Shown: one piece after another, positions 33,822 to 45,342 of the stretch
Position numbering within the stretch: the first letter of the stretch is position 1
How the letters are laid out: each line of letters begins with the position of its first letter
The notes under the pieces: generated by a model
The model's input: only the letters and a program-made list of their open reading frames with translations
What the model was told of the DNA's origin: nothing
The model's database searches: none
Position numbers and translations under genes: made by a program
Source of the DNA: Bacteroidota bacterium
GTDB lineage: Bacteria; Bacteroidota; Bacteroidia; Chitinophagales; Saprospiraceae
Reading direction: 5' to 3'
Length of the DNA: 64,000 bases
Assembly (NCBI GenBank): GCA_963169325.1
Contig: CAUJEY010000093.1
Location: forward strand, 50,117-114,116

Positions 33822-36524
33822 ATGTCCGAACCACAACATCTGATTACGATAAAAGCTGCCCTGCAACAGCAGCGAATGCCGGCCTACCGGAAACTACTCC
33901 GCTGGACCTGGCGCCTGGCCGCCCTGGTTATACTGGCCGTCCTGACCGTTTTTGTGACAATCAATTTTACGGCTATCCCCTCGTTTCGGGAACTGGAAAA
34001 CCCCAACTCGGCACTGGCGAGCCAGGTGCTGGCGAATAACGGCGAAGTGTTGGGGCGCTATTTTATTGAAAACCGGGTGCCTGTCGCTTACGAAGACCTC
34101 AGCCCGCACCTGGTGAACGCGCTGATCGCTACCGAAGACGAACGCTTCCGCGAACACAGCGGCGTGGATGCCCGCGCGGTCGGCAGGGTGGTGGTGCGCA
34201 CTATTTTGCTGCGCGACCAAAGCGCCGGCGGTGGTTCCACCATTACACAACAGTTAGCCAAAAACCTGTACTCCGACCGCAATTTTGCGGACATGACGAA
34301 GGTGGAAAAACTCTTCGCCCTTATGTACCGCAAACTGCGGGAATGGATTACTGCTATTAAAATTGAAAAAAGTTACACCAAAGAGGAAATCCTCGCGATG
34401 TACCTCAACCAGGTGGATTTTGTAAACAACGCCTTCGGCATACGCGCCGCAGCAGAGGTATATTTTGGAAAAAGTCAGGACAGCCTGAAAATTGAAGAAG
34501 CCGCCACCCTCATCGGCATGCTCCAAAACCCCTCCCGATACAACCCCAATACCTACCCGGAACGCTGTATCCGGCGCCGTATGATCGTGTTGTATCAAAT
34601 GTGGCAAAACGGTATCCTCACCGAAGCGCAATACGATAGCCTCAAAGTGTTGCCCCTCGACATGAGCCGCTTCAAACGGGTGAGCTTTACCGACGATACC
34701 GCCCCGTATTTGTGCGCCGAATTAAAAAAAGATGTTCAAGCCATCCTGGATGATCCGGCACACCGCAAGTCGGACGGTACGAAATACAATATCTACAAGG
34801 ATGGCCTGCGCATATTTACCACGATCGACCCCGCATTTCAGAAACACGCCGAAGCGGCCATGGTCGAACATATGCAAAAAACCCAAAAACGCTTTTTCGA
34901 GGTTTGGCGCAATAAAGACCCCTGGACCTACCGCGGCCGCGAAACCGGCACAGCCGAAATCGACCAGCGCAAGGAAGACCTCTGGAAACTCATTCGCGCC
35001 GGCGACCGCTACCAGCAACTCCGGCCCAAATACCTGGGCGCCATAGCCGAACGTATTCAGGATAAGTACGATTTCGAACTCCAGGACCCTGATATTCAAC
35101 GGATGCTGGCCGACGAAAAGGATGGTAAAGCGATTACCACGGCCGTATCCAAAAACTGGATCAGCGCGCAGGAAGCCGCCAACTACCGGCAAGTCATGGA
35201 TAGCCGCGACTGGCCGGAGATTAAAAAACAATGGACGGCCTTGCAGAATGCCATCATGGGAAAACTCCGTACGCCTATCAAAATGAAGGTGTTCAGTTGG
35301 GATTCCCCCAAGTTTGAAAAAGACACGGTGATGTCGCCTTACGATAGCCTGCGGTACCACCGGATGTTCCTGCAAACGGGCCTGCTCGCCGTAGACCCCA
35401 CCACCAGCGAAGTGAAAGCCTGGGTGGGCGGGGTCAATTTCAAATATTTTCAGTTCGACCACGTACGCACCATGCGGCAGGTGGGCTCCACCTTCAAGCC
35501 GTTCGTATATGCCACCGCAATCGCCCAGCAGAGCATCAGCCCCTGTTACTCGGTGTACGACATTGCCGTGACCATCCCGCCGCGTTATCAGGATTTTACC
35601 AATATCACCGACTGGACGCCTAAAAACTCCACGGGAACGTATTCCGGTAAACTAATGACCCTGAAGGAAGCGCTGAAAGGTTCCGTCAATGCCGTGAGCG
35701 CTTTTCTGATGAAACAAATGGGTAGCCCCGAACCGGTGCGCGGCCTGCTCAACAACATGGGGATCGACTCCAGTGCCCGGCGCCCCGACGGCGAATACCG
35801 GATACCCAAACAACCGGCCATTTGCCTCGGCGCCGCCGACCTCACCGTGTGGGAAATGACCGGCGCTTATGCCACCTTTGCCAATAAAGGCCTTTACGCC
35901 TCTCCGTTCGTTATCAATAAAATAGAAGATAAAAACGGCCGGGTTATCTACCGCGCCATGCCCGAAGAAAGCCAGGCGCTTCCCCAGAATGTAGACTATG
36001 TGTTACTCGACATGCTCAAATACAACCTCCGCGGCGCTCCGGGTATTAATAAACTCAAAAGTGAAGTGGGCGGCAAAACGGGTACCACCAACGACTTTTC
36101 CGACGGCTGGTTCATGGGGGTCACCCCGCGCCTGGTCGTAGGGACCTGGGTCGGTGGCGAAGACCGCTGGATCCGCTTCCTCAGCCTCGCCGAAGGCCAG
36201 GGTGCGCGTATGGCCCGCCCCATCTTTGCCGGTTTTGTACAGCGGCTGGAAGACGACATCTCCGCCGGCTATGATTTCAATGCCCGCTTCGAAAGACCGC
36301 CGGGCGACCTGGGCATCGAAATCGACTGTTCGAAATATGAGTCCAACTACGGCGATCCCGGCGGCGACAAAGAAGACTTCGCCCCCGACAAGTACAACGA
36401 CGAATGGCAGGACGAAGAAGCCATCCCCAATGGCGGTACTGCTCCAAAAGGCGCCCCGGGTAAGCAGCCCGCGAAAAAACCGGACGCAACGTTCGGAGAT
36501 GAGTTTGATGGCGGTGAGCCCTAG
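33822..36524 (+). CDS. Bifunctional penicillin-binding protein 1A
   Basis: Class A PBP: polymerises lipid II and cross-links peptidoglycan. 900 residues from ATG 33822 ([11 protein letters not shown]); the open frame runs further up but the promoter lies inside that stretch. A membrane helix lies at about 31-50. GT51 domain: [12 protein letters not shown] (Glu105 catalytic) and [13 protein letters not shown]. Transpeptidase domain: GSTFKPF (SxxK near 554), SVNAVS (SxN) and [15 protein letters not shown] (KTGT near 751). A Pro/Lys/Asp-rich tail follows. Complete. Confidence 0.96.
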   Translation: MSEPQHLITIKAALQQQRMPAYRKLLRWTWRLAALVILAVLTVFVTINFTAIPSFRELENPNSALASQVLANNGEVLGRYFIENRVPVAYEDLSPHLVNALIATEDERFREHSGVDARAVGRVVVRTILLRDQSAGGGSTITQQLAKNLYSDRNFADMTKVEKLFALMYRKLREWITAIKIEKSYTKEEILAMYLNQVDFVNNAFGIRAAAEVYFGKSQDSLKIEEAATLIGMLQNPSRYNPNTYPERCIRRRMIVLYQMWQNGILTEAQYDSLKVLPLDMSRFKRVSFTDDTAPYLCAELKKDVQAILDDPAHRKSDGTKYNIYKDGLRIFTTIDPAFQKHAEAAMVEHMQKTQKRFFEVWRNKDPWTYRGRETGTAEIDQRKEDLWKLIRAGDRYQQLRPKYLGAIAERIQDKYDFELQDPDIQRMLADEKDGKAITTAVSKNWISAQEAANYRQVMDSRDWPEIKKQWTALQNAIMGKLRTPIKMKVFSWDSPKFEKDTVMSPYDSLRYHRMFLQTGLLAVDPTTSEVKAWVGGVNFKYFQFDHVRTMRQVGSTFKPFVYATAIAQQSISPCYSVYDIAVTIPPRYQDFTNITDWTPKNSTGTYSGKLMTLKEALKGSVNAVSAFLMKQMGSPEPVRGLLNNMGIDSSARRPDGEYRIPKQPAICLGAADLTVWEMTGAYATFANKGLYASPFVINKIEDKNGRVIYRAMPEESQALPQNVDYVLLDMLKYNLRGAPGINKLKSEVGGKTGTTNDFSDGWFMGVTPRLVVGTWVGGEDRWIRFLSLAEGQGARMARPIFAGFVQRLEDDISAGYDFNARFERPPGDLGIEIDCSKYESNYGDPGGDKEDFAPDKYNDEWQDEEAIPNGGTAPKGAPGKQPAKKPDATFGDEFDGGEP

Positions 36525-36533
36525 ATAATTGCC

Positions 36534-36541
36534 TATCTTTG
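36534..36541 (+). promoter_or_regulatory. TATCTTTG -7 box of trhO
   Basis: Exact consensus, about 46 bases before the ATG at 36587. Confidence 0.5.
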
Positions 36542-36586
36542 CCCCCGCCCATCTGCATTGCAAACGGACACCGGGGCAAACCAATT

Positions 36587-37642
36587 ATGTCAAAATTTCT
36601 CTACAACCGCGTCAATCGCCGCGCGCTGAAGGAGCAGTTGCAGCACAGCAACGAGCCGCGCGTCACCGTTTCCTTTTACAAATACGTCACCCTGGAAGAC
36701 CCGCACCAGTTTCGCGATCAGCTGTACCGGCTGTTCGATGAAGTAGGGGTGCTGGGCCGTATTTACGTCGCACGGGAGGGCATTAACGCACAGATTTCGG
36801 TGCCGGAAGCCCGCTTTGAGGCATTCAAGGCCGTGCTCGACGGTTTTCCGTTTTTCAAAAACCTGCGGCTGAACATTGCCATTGAAGACGACGGCAAATC
36901 ATTTTTTGCGCTCATCATCAAAGTGCGCGACAAAATTGTGGCCGACGGCATCGACGATCCGGCATTTGATCCCGCCCAATTTGGTCAACACCTGAAAGCG
37001 GAAGAATTCAATGCCCTGACCGACGATCCCGACACCATCCTGGTGGATATGCGCAACCACTACGAAAGCGAAGTCGGGCATTTCGAAGGCGCCATCACCC
37101 CCGAAGTCGCCACGTTCCGCGAAGAATTACCTTTCGTAGCCGACCTGCTGGCCGACAAGCGCGACAAAAAAATCGTTATGTACTGCACCGGCGGTATACG
37201 TTGCGAAAAAGCCAGCGCTTATATGCGTTACCGGGGTTTCCAAAACGTGTTCCAACTCGAAGGCGGCATCATCGAATACGCCCGGCAAGTGAAAGCACGA
37301 GGCCTGCGCAACAAGTTTATCGGTAAAAATTTCGTGTTCGACGAGCGCCTCGGCGAGCGTATCAGCGATGCCGTTATTGCGCACTGTCACCAATGCGGCC
37401 AACCCTGCGACGACCACGTTAATTGCGCCAACGAATACTGCCATATCCTGTTCATTCAATGCCCGGAGTGCCGGGCCAAATACGAAGGCTGCTGCTCTGA
37501 TAAATGCCGCGACTTCCGCGAATTGCCCGATGACGAGCGCAAACAGCTGGGCAAAACAACGGTGTTCAACGGCTCTAAATTCGGCAAAGGCGTGTATAAA
37601 GCCTTCCGCCCGACGGAGAACGCCAATATCCTCGTGCCATAA
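36587..37642 (+). CDS. trhO: tRNA uridine(34) hydroxylase (rhodanese-like)
   Basis: Makes 5-hydroxyuridine at the wobble base of some tRNAs, using O2. 351 residues from ATG 36587 ([14 protein letters not shown]). N-terminal acylphosphatase-like domain, then the rhodanese domain with [13 protein letters not shown] (active Cys200) and the C-terminal Cys-rich [15 protein letters not shown] / [13 protein letters not shown] region characteristic of this family (formerly YceA). Confidence 0.94.
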   Translation: MSKFLYNRVNRRALKEQLQHSNEPRVTVSFYKYVTLEDPHQFRDQLYRLFDEVGVLGRIYVAREGINAQISVPEARFEAFKAVLDGFPFFKNLRLNIAIEDDGKSFFALIIKVRDKIVADGIDDPAFDPAQFGQHLKAEEFNALTDDPDTILVDMRNHYESEVGHFEGAITPEVATFREELPFVADLLADKRDKKIVMYCTGGIRCEKASAYMRYRGFQNVFQLEGGIIEYARQVKARGLRNKFIGKNFVFDERLGERISDAVIAHCHQCGQPCDDHVNCANEYCHILFIQCPECRAKYEGCCSDKCRDFRELPDDERKQLGKTTVFNGSKFGKGVYKAFRPTENANILVP

Positions 37643-37683
37643 GCGAGATTTTTCGTTTTTTCGCGCTGGAAATCTTGCATACC

Positions 37684-39672
37684 ATGTCCAAACAACAACG
37701 CCGTCCCACGCCATCGCCGAAAAGCGCGGCGTCGAAACCCGAATCGCGACCCGCAATCGAATTGCCGGATTTTTTCCGGAATACCCGGCTGCAAAGCCTG
37801 CTGGTTTTTGCTTTCGCATTTTTACTCTATGCCAATACCCTCACGCACGGTTTTGTGCAGGACGACGCCATCGTGATCACCGACAACATGTTTACCTCGC
37901 AGGGTGTGAAAGGTATTCCCGGCATCCTGAGTAAGGACACCTTTTTCGGATTTTTCAAAGTGGAAGGCAAAGAAACCCTCGTGTCGGGCGGCCGCTACCG
38001 GCCCCTGACGCTGGTCATATTCGCCTTGCTGTACCAGGTGGTGGGCAACAGCCCCTTTGTGTTTCACCTTTTGACGGTGTTGTTATTTGCGTTTACCAGT
38101 GTGGTGTTGTACCGGACCTTGTTGTTGCTCCTGGAGGGCTGGACAACGGCCCGCGGACAGGCGCCGCTGGTCGCCTGGATCGCCACGCTGCTCTTCGCTG
38201 CACATCCCATCCATACGGAGGTGGCAGCCAATATCAAAGGCTGCGACGAGATCATTACGTTGCTGGGCAGTTTGGGCGCTTTGTTTTTTACGGTCAAATA
38301 CGTCGATACCCGGAAGGTTTCCTGGGCCCTGGCTGCAGCAGGCGCCTTTTTTCTGGCCTGTTTATCCAAAGAAAACGCAGCGACGTTCGTGGTGGTGATC
38401 CCGCTGGCGCTTTGGTTTTTCCGGGGCGTCACGCCCGGTCAAAGCATCCGGCATTCCATACCCATTTGGGGCGCATTTTTGGCATTTTTTATCCTGCGTG
38501 GGACCATTCTGCACTGGAAATTCGGCGCGGCGCCGATGGAACTGATGAACAACCCGTTTCTGAAGATCGTTGGAGACCGGTGGGTTCCTTTCGATGCGGG
38601 TGAGCGCCTGGCCACTATTGTCTTTACGCTGGGGAAATATATCCAATTGCTGTTTCTGCCGTACCCGCTTACACACGACTACTATCCGCGTTATATCGGC
38701 ATCAAGACCTTCGGCGACCCGCTGGTGTTGCTGAGTTTTGCGCTGTATGCTTTTATGGCCGTTTATGCGCTATCCGGCCTGAAACACCGAGATCCGGTGC
38801 GTTTCGGCATTTTATTTTTCCTGCTGACCATTAGTATTGTATCCAATCTCGTGTTTCCGGTAGGCACCAATATGGGCGAACGTTTCGCTTTTATGCCTTC
38901 TGTCGGTTTTTGTTTGATCATGGCTACGCTGTTGGGGCGGTTGCGCAACTGGAATACGGCAGTGGGTATCGCCGGAGCCGCCGCCGCGCTGTTTTCGGTA
39001 ATGACTTTGCTGCGCAATCCCGTGTGGGAAAGTAATGAAAAACTGTTTTTTACCGACGTAAAAACGTCGGTCAACAGCGCCAAGATCAACAACGCCTGCG
39101 GTGGCGTGACCTTTGAAAAAGCCCAGCAAGAAAAGGACGAAGCCAAACGCCAGACTATGTTTCAGCAGGCCTTCAACTACGCCAACCAGGCCCTGAACAT
39201 TTATCCGAATTACAAAGACGCCATGCTTACCCGTGGCGGCTGCCAGTTTTACCTCAAAAATTTTGATGCCGCCATTGCCGATTACCGCGCAGCGGTACAA
39301 TTGTCGTCTGATGACCCCAAGGTGCGCAGCTACCTCGCCCTGGCCCTGCGCGAAGGCGGCAAACATTTTGGTGAAAAAGATCGAAACCTGCCAAAGGCCA
39401 TGCAGGCCCTTTCCGAATCCTGGCAAATCAACCCGGAAGACGCCGAAACGGCGCGTCTGCTCGGCGTCGCCAACGGCGTGCAGGGTAAAAACGCCGAAGC
39501 GTTGCAGTGGTTTTCCAAAGCCGTGGAGATGGCTCCCGATAACGCCAGTTATTTATTTGACCTGGGCACGGCGTATTACATCATGGGCGATGCGGTGAAA
39601 GGGGAGGAATACCGGCGGAAGGCGGTGGAAATCAATCCGGAAGTGGTGAAGGAGAAGGTGGGAGGAAGGTGA
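37684..39672 (+). CDS. TMTC-like GT-C membrane protein with TPR tail
   Basis: 662 residues from ATG 37684; the frame starts at a TTG three codons before. Ten or so membrane helices fill residues 30-440, with the N-terminal loop FVQDDAIVITDN (paired Asp as in GT-C O-mannosyltransferases) and HPIHTEVAANIKGCDEII. After the membrane part come four TPR-like units (AFNYANQALNIYPNYKDA; NAEALQWFSKAVEMAP). The layout matches TMTC/DUF1736 proteins, which transfer mannose to surface proteins in animals. Bacterial members are poorly studied. Confidence 0.82.
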   Translation: MSKQQRRPTPSPKSAASKPESRPAIELPDFFRNTRLQSLLVFAFAFLLYANTLTHGFVQDDAIVITDNMFTSQGVKGIPGILSKDTFFGFFKVEGKETLVSGGRYRPLTLVIFALLYQVVGNSPFVFHLLTVLLFAFTSVVLYRTLLLLLEGWTTARGQAPLVAWIATLLFAAHPIHTEVAANIKGCDEIITLLGSLGALFFTVKYVDTRKVSWALAAAGAFFLACLSKENAATFVVVIPLALWFFRGVTPGQSIRHSIPIWGAFLAFFILRGTILHWKFGAAPMELMNNPFLKIVGDRWVPFDAGERLATIVFTLGKYIQLLFLPYPLTHDYYPRYIGIKTFGDPLVLLSFALYAFMAVYALSGLKHRDPVRFGILFFLLTISIVSNLVFPVGTNMGERFAFMPSVGFCLIMATLLGRLRNWNTAVGIAGAAAALFSVMTLLRNPVWESNEKLFFTDVKTSVNSAKINNACGGVTFEKAQQEKDEAKRQTMFQQAFNYANQALNIYPNYKDAMLTRGGCQFYLKNFDAAIADYRAAVQLSSDDPKVRSYLALALREGGKHFGEKDRNLPKAMQALSESWQINPEDAETARLLGVANGVQGKNAEALQWFSKAVEMAPDNASYLFDLGTAYYIMGDAVKGEEYRRKAVEINPEVVKEKVGGR

Positions 39673-39678
39673 ATGCAG

Positions 39679-40527
39679 TTAAAATCGACCGATATATTGC
39701 AGCGGTTCAAGGTGGCAAGCGGCATCTAAAGGGCCGTTTTTGGTAAATAATTTAGGCGATGCGCCGAATTGAAATACCCGATAAAGGAAGTAATGTGTGG
39801 AATTGGCGTTTGAAAACATCAGTTCATTTCGACTAATGTAGACTGGCGTGAACTTACTTAGTTTAGTGGTTTTTACTTCAATGTACCGATCAGACCCATT
39901 AGCATTTCGAGATAAAATATCAAAGCCTGCGCCATCTCCTTGATCTCGTGCAACCCATTCAATTTGGTCTGCTAAGTTGGCTTTGCCAGCTTCGATTAAG
40001 CGCCATTTTTCATATTCGATTACCAATTGTTCGCCTAGTGCCCCTAAATGACTATTTCTCTGCTCCTGTTCGAGATAGTTGATTTTGGATATTCGTTTAG
40101 GTAGATATACTTCTGGTGATTCTTCTACTTGTTGTGCAAGTGGAGGAGGGGAGTCTTCAAACTTGGAAAAGTCAACCGCTTGAGATACGATGGGTGAAGG
40201 AACTGAAGTTGAAAATTGCTCAAACAGGGTTTCAAAAAGCGGTTTTTGAAATAAATAATATTTCTCAACCGACACTTCTAGCGAGCGTTGCAAATTAAAT
40301 CTTGGCTTGTAGCCTGCAATAAAAGGCAAGCCGTGTTTAACCAACACGGCACTAATATTCTGATGTTTGAACTCAATAGAACCTTCACTTCTATTATTCA
40401 ATAATTGTTGTAGTGCTTTTCTTCGTTCCGACTTGTTATAGGAGAGTCCCTTTATTTCCAGTGTTAACATTTGGAAATAGTCGGCGACAATAAGGTCAAT
40501 TTCATATTGGGACCAGTCGGATTGCAC
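39679..40527 (-). CDS. DUF3883 nuclease-like protein
   Basis: 282 residues from a GTG start (40525-40527). The N-terminal domain (WSQYEIDLIVADYFQML; SEGSIEFKHQNISAVL) is one I associate with restriction-type proteins. The C-terminal DUF3883 domain has GALGEQLVIEYE, GAGFDILSRN and YIEVKTTK, a PD-(D/E)xK-type order (Asp, then Glu-x-Lys). Such proteins occur in defence loci, but no helicase or methylase is next to it. It is strikingly AT-rich against its neighbours, and two palindromes lie just upstream. Probable acquired gene. Confidence 0.82.
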   Translation of the reverse strand: MQSDWSQYEIDLIVADYFQMLTLEIKGLSYNKSERRKALQQLLNNRSEGSIEFKHQNISAVLVKHGLPFIAGYKPRFNLQRSLEVSVEKYYLFQKPLFETLFEQFSTSVPSPIVSQAVDFSKFEDSPPPLAQQVEESPEVYLPKRISKINYLEQEQRNSHLGALGEQLVIEYEKWRLIEAGKANLADQIEWVARDQGDGAGFDILSRNANGSDRYIEVKTTKLSKFTPVYISRNELMFSNANSTHYFLYRVFQFGASPKLFTKNGPLDAACHLEPLQYIGRF

Positions 40528-40594
40528 AGGACAAAGTTTTGATTATAACCTGTTAAGTTACACAAATATGTTACCGAGCAACAAAGGTGCCATA

Positions 40595-40818
40595 AAACAT
40601 GAGTCATCCCGGATTTTTCAGCATGAAAGACCTCGGAGAGGTCAAATATTTGTAGAAATGCCCCGGAAAGGCGTTATCCGACCTCGGAGAGGTCGAACCA
40701 ACACGAATAGGCAAATAACATTCGACCTCTCCGAGGTCGTTGTATTCTCTAAAACCACTGATCTACAAATATTTGACTTCTCCGAAGTCATTTGAAAAAT
40801 TCGGAATGACTCATGTTT
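40595..40818. repeat. Hierarchical palindrome made of GACCTC..GAGGTC hairpins
   Basis: Three nested arm pairs: AACATGAGTCATCCCGGAT (40597 on) with its near-inverse ending at 40818; GACCTCGGAGAGGTC plus AAATATTTGTAG (40629-40655) with 40763-40789; and CGACCTCGGAGAGGTCG (40679-40695) exactly with 40723-40739. Each arm word is itself a hairpin. Confidence 0.9.
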
Positions 40819-40819
40819 A

Positions 40820-40957
40820 TTATACCCACACTACTGGACATTTTCAATTTTAACACATAGGCACATAGATCACATAGATTTTAAACCTTTGATAATCAAA
40901 AAACTATGTGATCTATGTGCCTATGTGTTTAAAAATTTCCAGTAGTGTGTATTATAC
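40820..40957. repeat. Palindrome of CACATAG words
   Basis: A 26-bp exact inverted repeat (40852-40877 with 40904-40929; AACACATAGGCACATAGATC...) is flanked by a second exact pair, CACACTACTGGA (40827-40838) with TCCAGTAGTGTG (40938-40949). It ends six bases before the fadL-like stop codon. Confidence 0.92.
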
Positions 40958-40962
40958 CACCC

Positions 40963-42258
40963 TTACTTCCCAAACACAAAATCCACGCCCAGCAGCAGCA
41001 TACTGGTCGTCATTTTATGTGTGACATCCGAGCCCGGAACGGCTCCGTAGGGGTTGGCTTCGGTAATCAGCAACGGACTGAGCAGCGAACCGCTCACCTC
41101 GCCGGCAAAACCGTAGTGGTAGCCGGCATTGATCGTAACGCGGTCGTTGAAGGTGTAACCCAGGCCGACTTGCACAGCGTTTTGGATAATTGCCGGGGCT
41201 GAAGTGGAGAAGAAGGCCGTTTCTTCGGGCACGGGGTTCTGGCTGAAGGTGTAGCCTGCGCGCAAGGGCAGGTTCGGGATACCTTTGTATTGAAAACCTA
41301 CTGCCACCACAGAAATGCTGTTCCACCCGAATCCGGCGACGGAAGCCGTTGGCGTCCAGCCGCTGGTGCTGAATCCGTCGGTGTTTTGGTAGTCAATATA
41401 CCGGTAGTCTACCCCGATATCGAAGGCTTCGTTGGAATACCCGATGCCGGCGGAGTAGATCGCCGGGAAATCCATGTTAAAATCGACGGTACCTGCATCG
41501 CTACCATCCAGGTAGGTGTTTTTGAGTGACAAATCACTGAAAAACTGCGTGCTTTTGTACGACGCGCCTGCTTTGAAGCCGCCTTCCGACTGGTAATACA
41601 AGCCGGCCTGGAATCCGAATCCGAGTGCCGATGCATTATTGCTTTCCGGATACCCCAGGGTCATGCTGGGGGAGGCCAGCGGATTGGGGCGCACTTCGAG
41701 GGCCGAATAATCGAACACGGGCGCCAGGCCGAAGGAAAACTGATCCGAAATTTTATAGGCATAGGTGAGGCCCACCTGCATGAGCTGGTAGTTGGAGTAC
41801 AAGTGGCCGAAGCCGCCCATACTTTGCGGCAGGGTAATGGGGTTGTTTTCGCTCTCCGGGTATTCCACCCCGAAACCGCTCACGCCGAAAGCATGTATGC
41901 CGAAGCGGTGCTTGCTATCAGCCTTAGCATATACAAACGCTACGGTTGGAATAATGGAATTTCCTTTTTCATCCACGGTATTTCCGCTAAACGGGCCATT
42001 GGGCGTTGGCGCGGTAGAGGCAACTTCGGGGGTGGAAAAGAACAATCCGGCGTTTACAGACAAGTGGCTGTTGTCGAAAGCGGCAATGCCGGCGGGGTTC
42101 CAGTTCAGGGTTCCGGCGATATCGAGGGCCTGGCCGGTGGCGATACCACCCATGGAAAAGTTGGCGGCGCTGTTACCTTGCAGGATATGTCCGGTTTGGG
42201 CATTCAGGAAGGTGGTACAGAAAAGTAATATTGCGATAAAACTGGTTCTGTTGCACAT
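40963..42258 (-). CDS. OmpP1/FadL-family outer-membrane porin
   Basis: 431 residues from ATG 42256-42258 (MCNRTSFIAILL); an earlier TTG is less likely. Signal peptide ends in FLNAQ. GNSAANFSMGGIATGQALDIAGTLNWNPAGIAAF is the N-terminal hatch pattern of FadL/TodX proteins; the rest is beta-strand-rich and ends in LLLGVDFVFGK. Transports long-chain fatty acids or other hydrophobic molecules across the outer membrane. A near-consensus AATCTTTG lies about 40 bases upstream. Confidence 0.9.
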   Translation of the reverse strand: MCNRTSFIAILLFCTTFLNAQTGHILQGNSAANFSMGGIATGQALDIAGTLNWNPAGIAAFDNSHLSVNAGLFFSTPEVASTAPTPNGPFSGNTVDEKGNSIIPTVAFVYAKADSKHRFGIHAFGVSGFGVEYPESENNPITLPQSMGGFGHLYSNYQLMQVGLTYAYKISDQFSFGLAPVFDYSALEVRPNPLASPSMTLGYPESNNASALGFGFQAGLYYQSEGGFKAGASYKSTQFFSDLSLKNTYLDGSDAGTVDFNMDFPAIYSAGIGYSNEAFDIGVDYRYIDYQNTDGFSTSGWTPTASVAGFGWNSISVVAVGFQYKGIPNLPLRAGYTFSQNPVPEETAFFSTSAPAIIQNAVQVGLGYTFNDRVTINAGYHYGFAGEVSGSLLSPLLITEANPYGAVPGSDVTHKMTTSMLLLGVDFVFGK

Positions 42259-42495
42259 AACGGTACTTGTTGGTGAAAAAACGTTTGAAAATATGTGCAA
42301 AGATTGCAGGATGCCACCCTTGTAAAAAATGACCGTTATCAGGCTTCAGTGTGAATAATATCTTCATAAGTGCCTCATAATGAACGACATTTGCACAAGT
42401 TACCGCTTGTGTTGTACTATTTACCCAAAATACGAAACATATTGTGTTTTTTGCGCGGAGGAGAACCTACATTTCGTTTTCCTCCTTTTTTTTCG

Positions 42496-42503
42496 TATCT
42501 TTG
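42496..42503 (+). promoter_or_regulatory. TATCTTTG -7 box of the DEAD-box helicase
   Basis: Exact consensus; gives a leader of about 115 bases, long compared with other genes here, as often seen for cold-inducible helicases. The leader holds GATGTGT / ACACATC (about 42580-42609) as a possible hairpin. Confidence 0.6.
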
Positions 42504-42621
42504 TACTTTATTCATCAAAAAAGATGCTTTTGCACACGAAACACGCCGTTTTTTACCCGAAAACCGACCTGATAGTAACGATGTGTAGCGCATTTATTTA
42601 GCACACATCAACAATTTAAAA

Positions 42622-43983
<1,362 letters not shown>

Positions 43984-44008
43984 GATTTTCCGACAAAAAG
44001 ACTTGGGA

Positions 44009-44049
44009 GAGGTCGGTCCGAATAAAATCGGGCCGACCTCTTTTCTTTT
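44009..44049 (+). terminator. Terminator of the DEAD-box helicase gene
   Basis: GAGGTCGG / CCGACCTC (44009-44016 and 44033-44040), extended by TCCGA / CGGG, then TTTTCTTTT. The stem word GAGGTCGG also appears in the palindrome at 40679-40739. Confidence 0.8.
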
Positions 44050-44103
44050 GGGCGTTTACTGAAGGACGAATAGAGGAAATGGATAGCGCTACCGAACCCA
44101 ACC

Positions 44104-45243
44104 TCAGGAAAACGCCGTCCGCAGGTCGTCTATCAAATCGTCTGCATCTTCCACCCCCACGCTCAGCCGGATCAGCGAATCGGTAAGACCGACTTTCAGA
44201 CGTTCCTCTCTTGGGATACTGGCGTGCGTCATACTGGCCGGGTGCCCGATCAGCGATTCCACGCCGCCCAGCGATTCGGCCAGCGCGAACAGGTGCGTAC
44301 TTTCCAATACTTTTTTGGCAGATTCCGGTGTATTGTCTTTCAGGTCGAAAGAAACCATGGCGCCGAACATGCGCATTTGTTTTTTGGCAATTGCATGGTG
44401 CGGATGGTTTTCGAATCCCGGCCACACCACTTTGGCCACTTTGGGATGTGTAACTAACCAACGGGCGATGGCTTCGGCATTTTCGCAGGCGCGCTGAACG
44501 CGCAGGTGCAGGGTTTTAATCCCGCGCAGGATCAGGAAACAATCCTGCGGCCCCGGCACGGCCCCCGAAGCATTCTGGATAAAATGCAGGCGCTGGGCCA
44601 GTTCCGGGTCTTTTACGATAAGGCAGCCATGTACCACGTCGGAGTGCCCGCCGATGTATTTGGTGGCGGAGTGCAACACGATATCGGCGCCCAGGTCGAG
44701 CGGGTTTTGCAGATACGGCGATGCGAAGGTATTATCCACCACGGTCAGGATATTGTGCTTGCGGGCGATGGCGCACACGGCTTCGATGTCCACAATATTG
44801 AGCATGGGGTTCGTGGGCGTTTCGATCCAGAACATTTTGGTATCCGGACCGATCTGCGCTTCCACTTTGGACGTATCGTACATATCAATGTACCGGCTTT
44901 TCAAGCCCCAGGGGCCGTAAACGCGCACCATTTGCCGGTAAGAGCCGCCATACAGGTCGTTGACGGAAAGTACTTCGTCGCCGGTTTTGAGCAGTTTAAT
45001 CACGGCGTCCTGGGCTGCAAGGCCGGAACCGAAGCAGATGGCGTCTACGCCGTTTTCCAGGGCTGCCAGATTTTTTTCCAATACCGAACGCGTCGGGTTC
45101 TGGGTGCGGCCGTACTCAAAACCTTTATGATCGCCGAGTCCCGTTTGTGCGTAGGTGGAAGTTTGAAAAATCGGGGTCATAATCGCCCCCGTGGAAGGGT
45201 CCGGCTCGATGCCGGCGTGGATAACTTTAGTAGCAAATTTCAT
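44104..45243 (-). CDS. Cystathionine gamma-synthase / gamma-lyase type PLP enzyme
   Basis: 379 residues of the Cys/Met metabolism PLP family. KVIHAGIEPDPSTGAIMTPIFQTSTY at the start, YGRTQNPTRSVLE, CFGSGLAAQDAV, and SATKYIGGHSDVVHG (PLP lysine near 196). The end, ESLGGVESLIGHPASMTHA, is also typical. Synthase, lyase or O-acetylhomoserine use cannot be separated by eye. The gene stands alone, convergent with the helicase. Confidence 0.93.
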   Translation of the reverse strand: MKFATKVIHAGIEPDPSTGAIMTPIFQTSTYAQTGLGDHKGFEYGRTQNPTRSVLEKNLAALENGVDAICFGSGLAAQDAVIKLLKTGDEVLSVNDLYGGSYRQMVRVYGPWGLKSRYIDMYDTSKVEAQIGPDTKMFWIETPTNPMLNIVDIEAVCAIARKHNILTVVDNTFASPYLQNPLDLGADIVLHSATKYIGGHSDVVHGCLIVKDPELAQRLHFIQNASGAVPGPQDCFLILRGIKTLHLRVQRACENAEAIARWLVTHPKVAKVVWPGFENHPHHAIAKKQMRMFGAMVSFDLKDNTPESAKKVLESTHLFALAESLGGVESLIGHPASMTHASIPREERLKVGLTDSLIRLSVGVEDADDLIDDLRTAFS

Positions 45244-45342
45244 GTGAATGGGAAAAGGAAAATCCTGCCTTGAGCCGCCGGGAATAACATCAGCCGCCGG
45301 CCGGAAAATTTTCAGAATGAATAACTATTTCAGATACATTTT

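Noticed and set aside
42458..42493. GGAGGA / TCCTCC followed by eight T on the plus strand, like a terminator
   Set aside because: The stem is only 6 bp with a 16-nt loop and no gene ends just before it; it lies directly upstream of the helicase promoter. Too weak to call.
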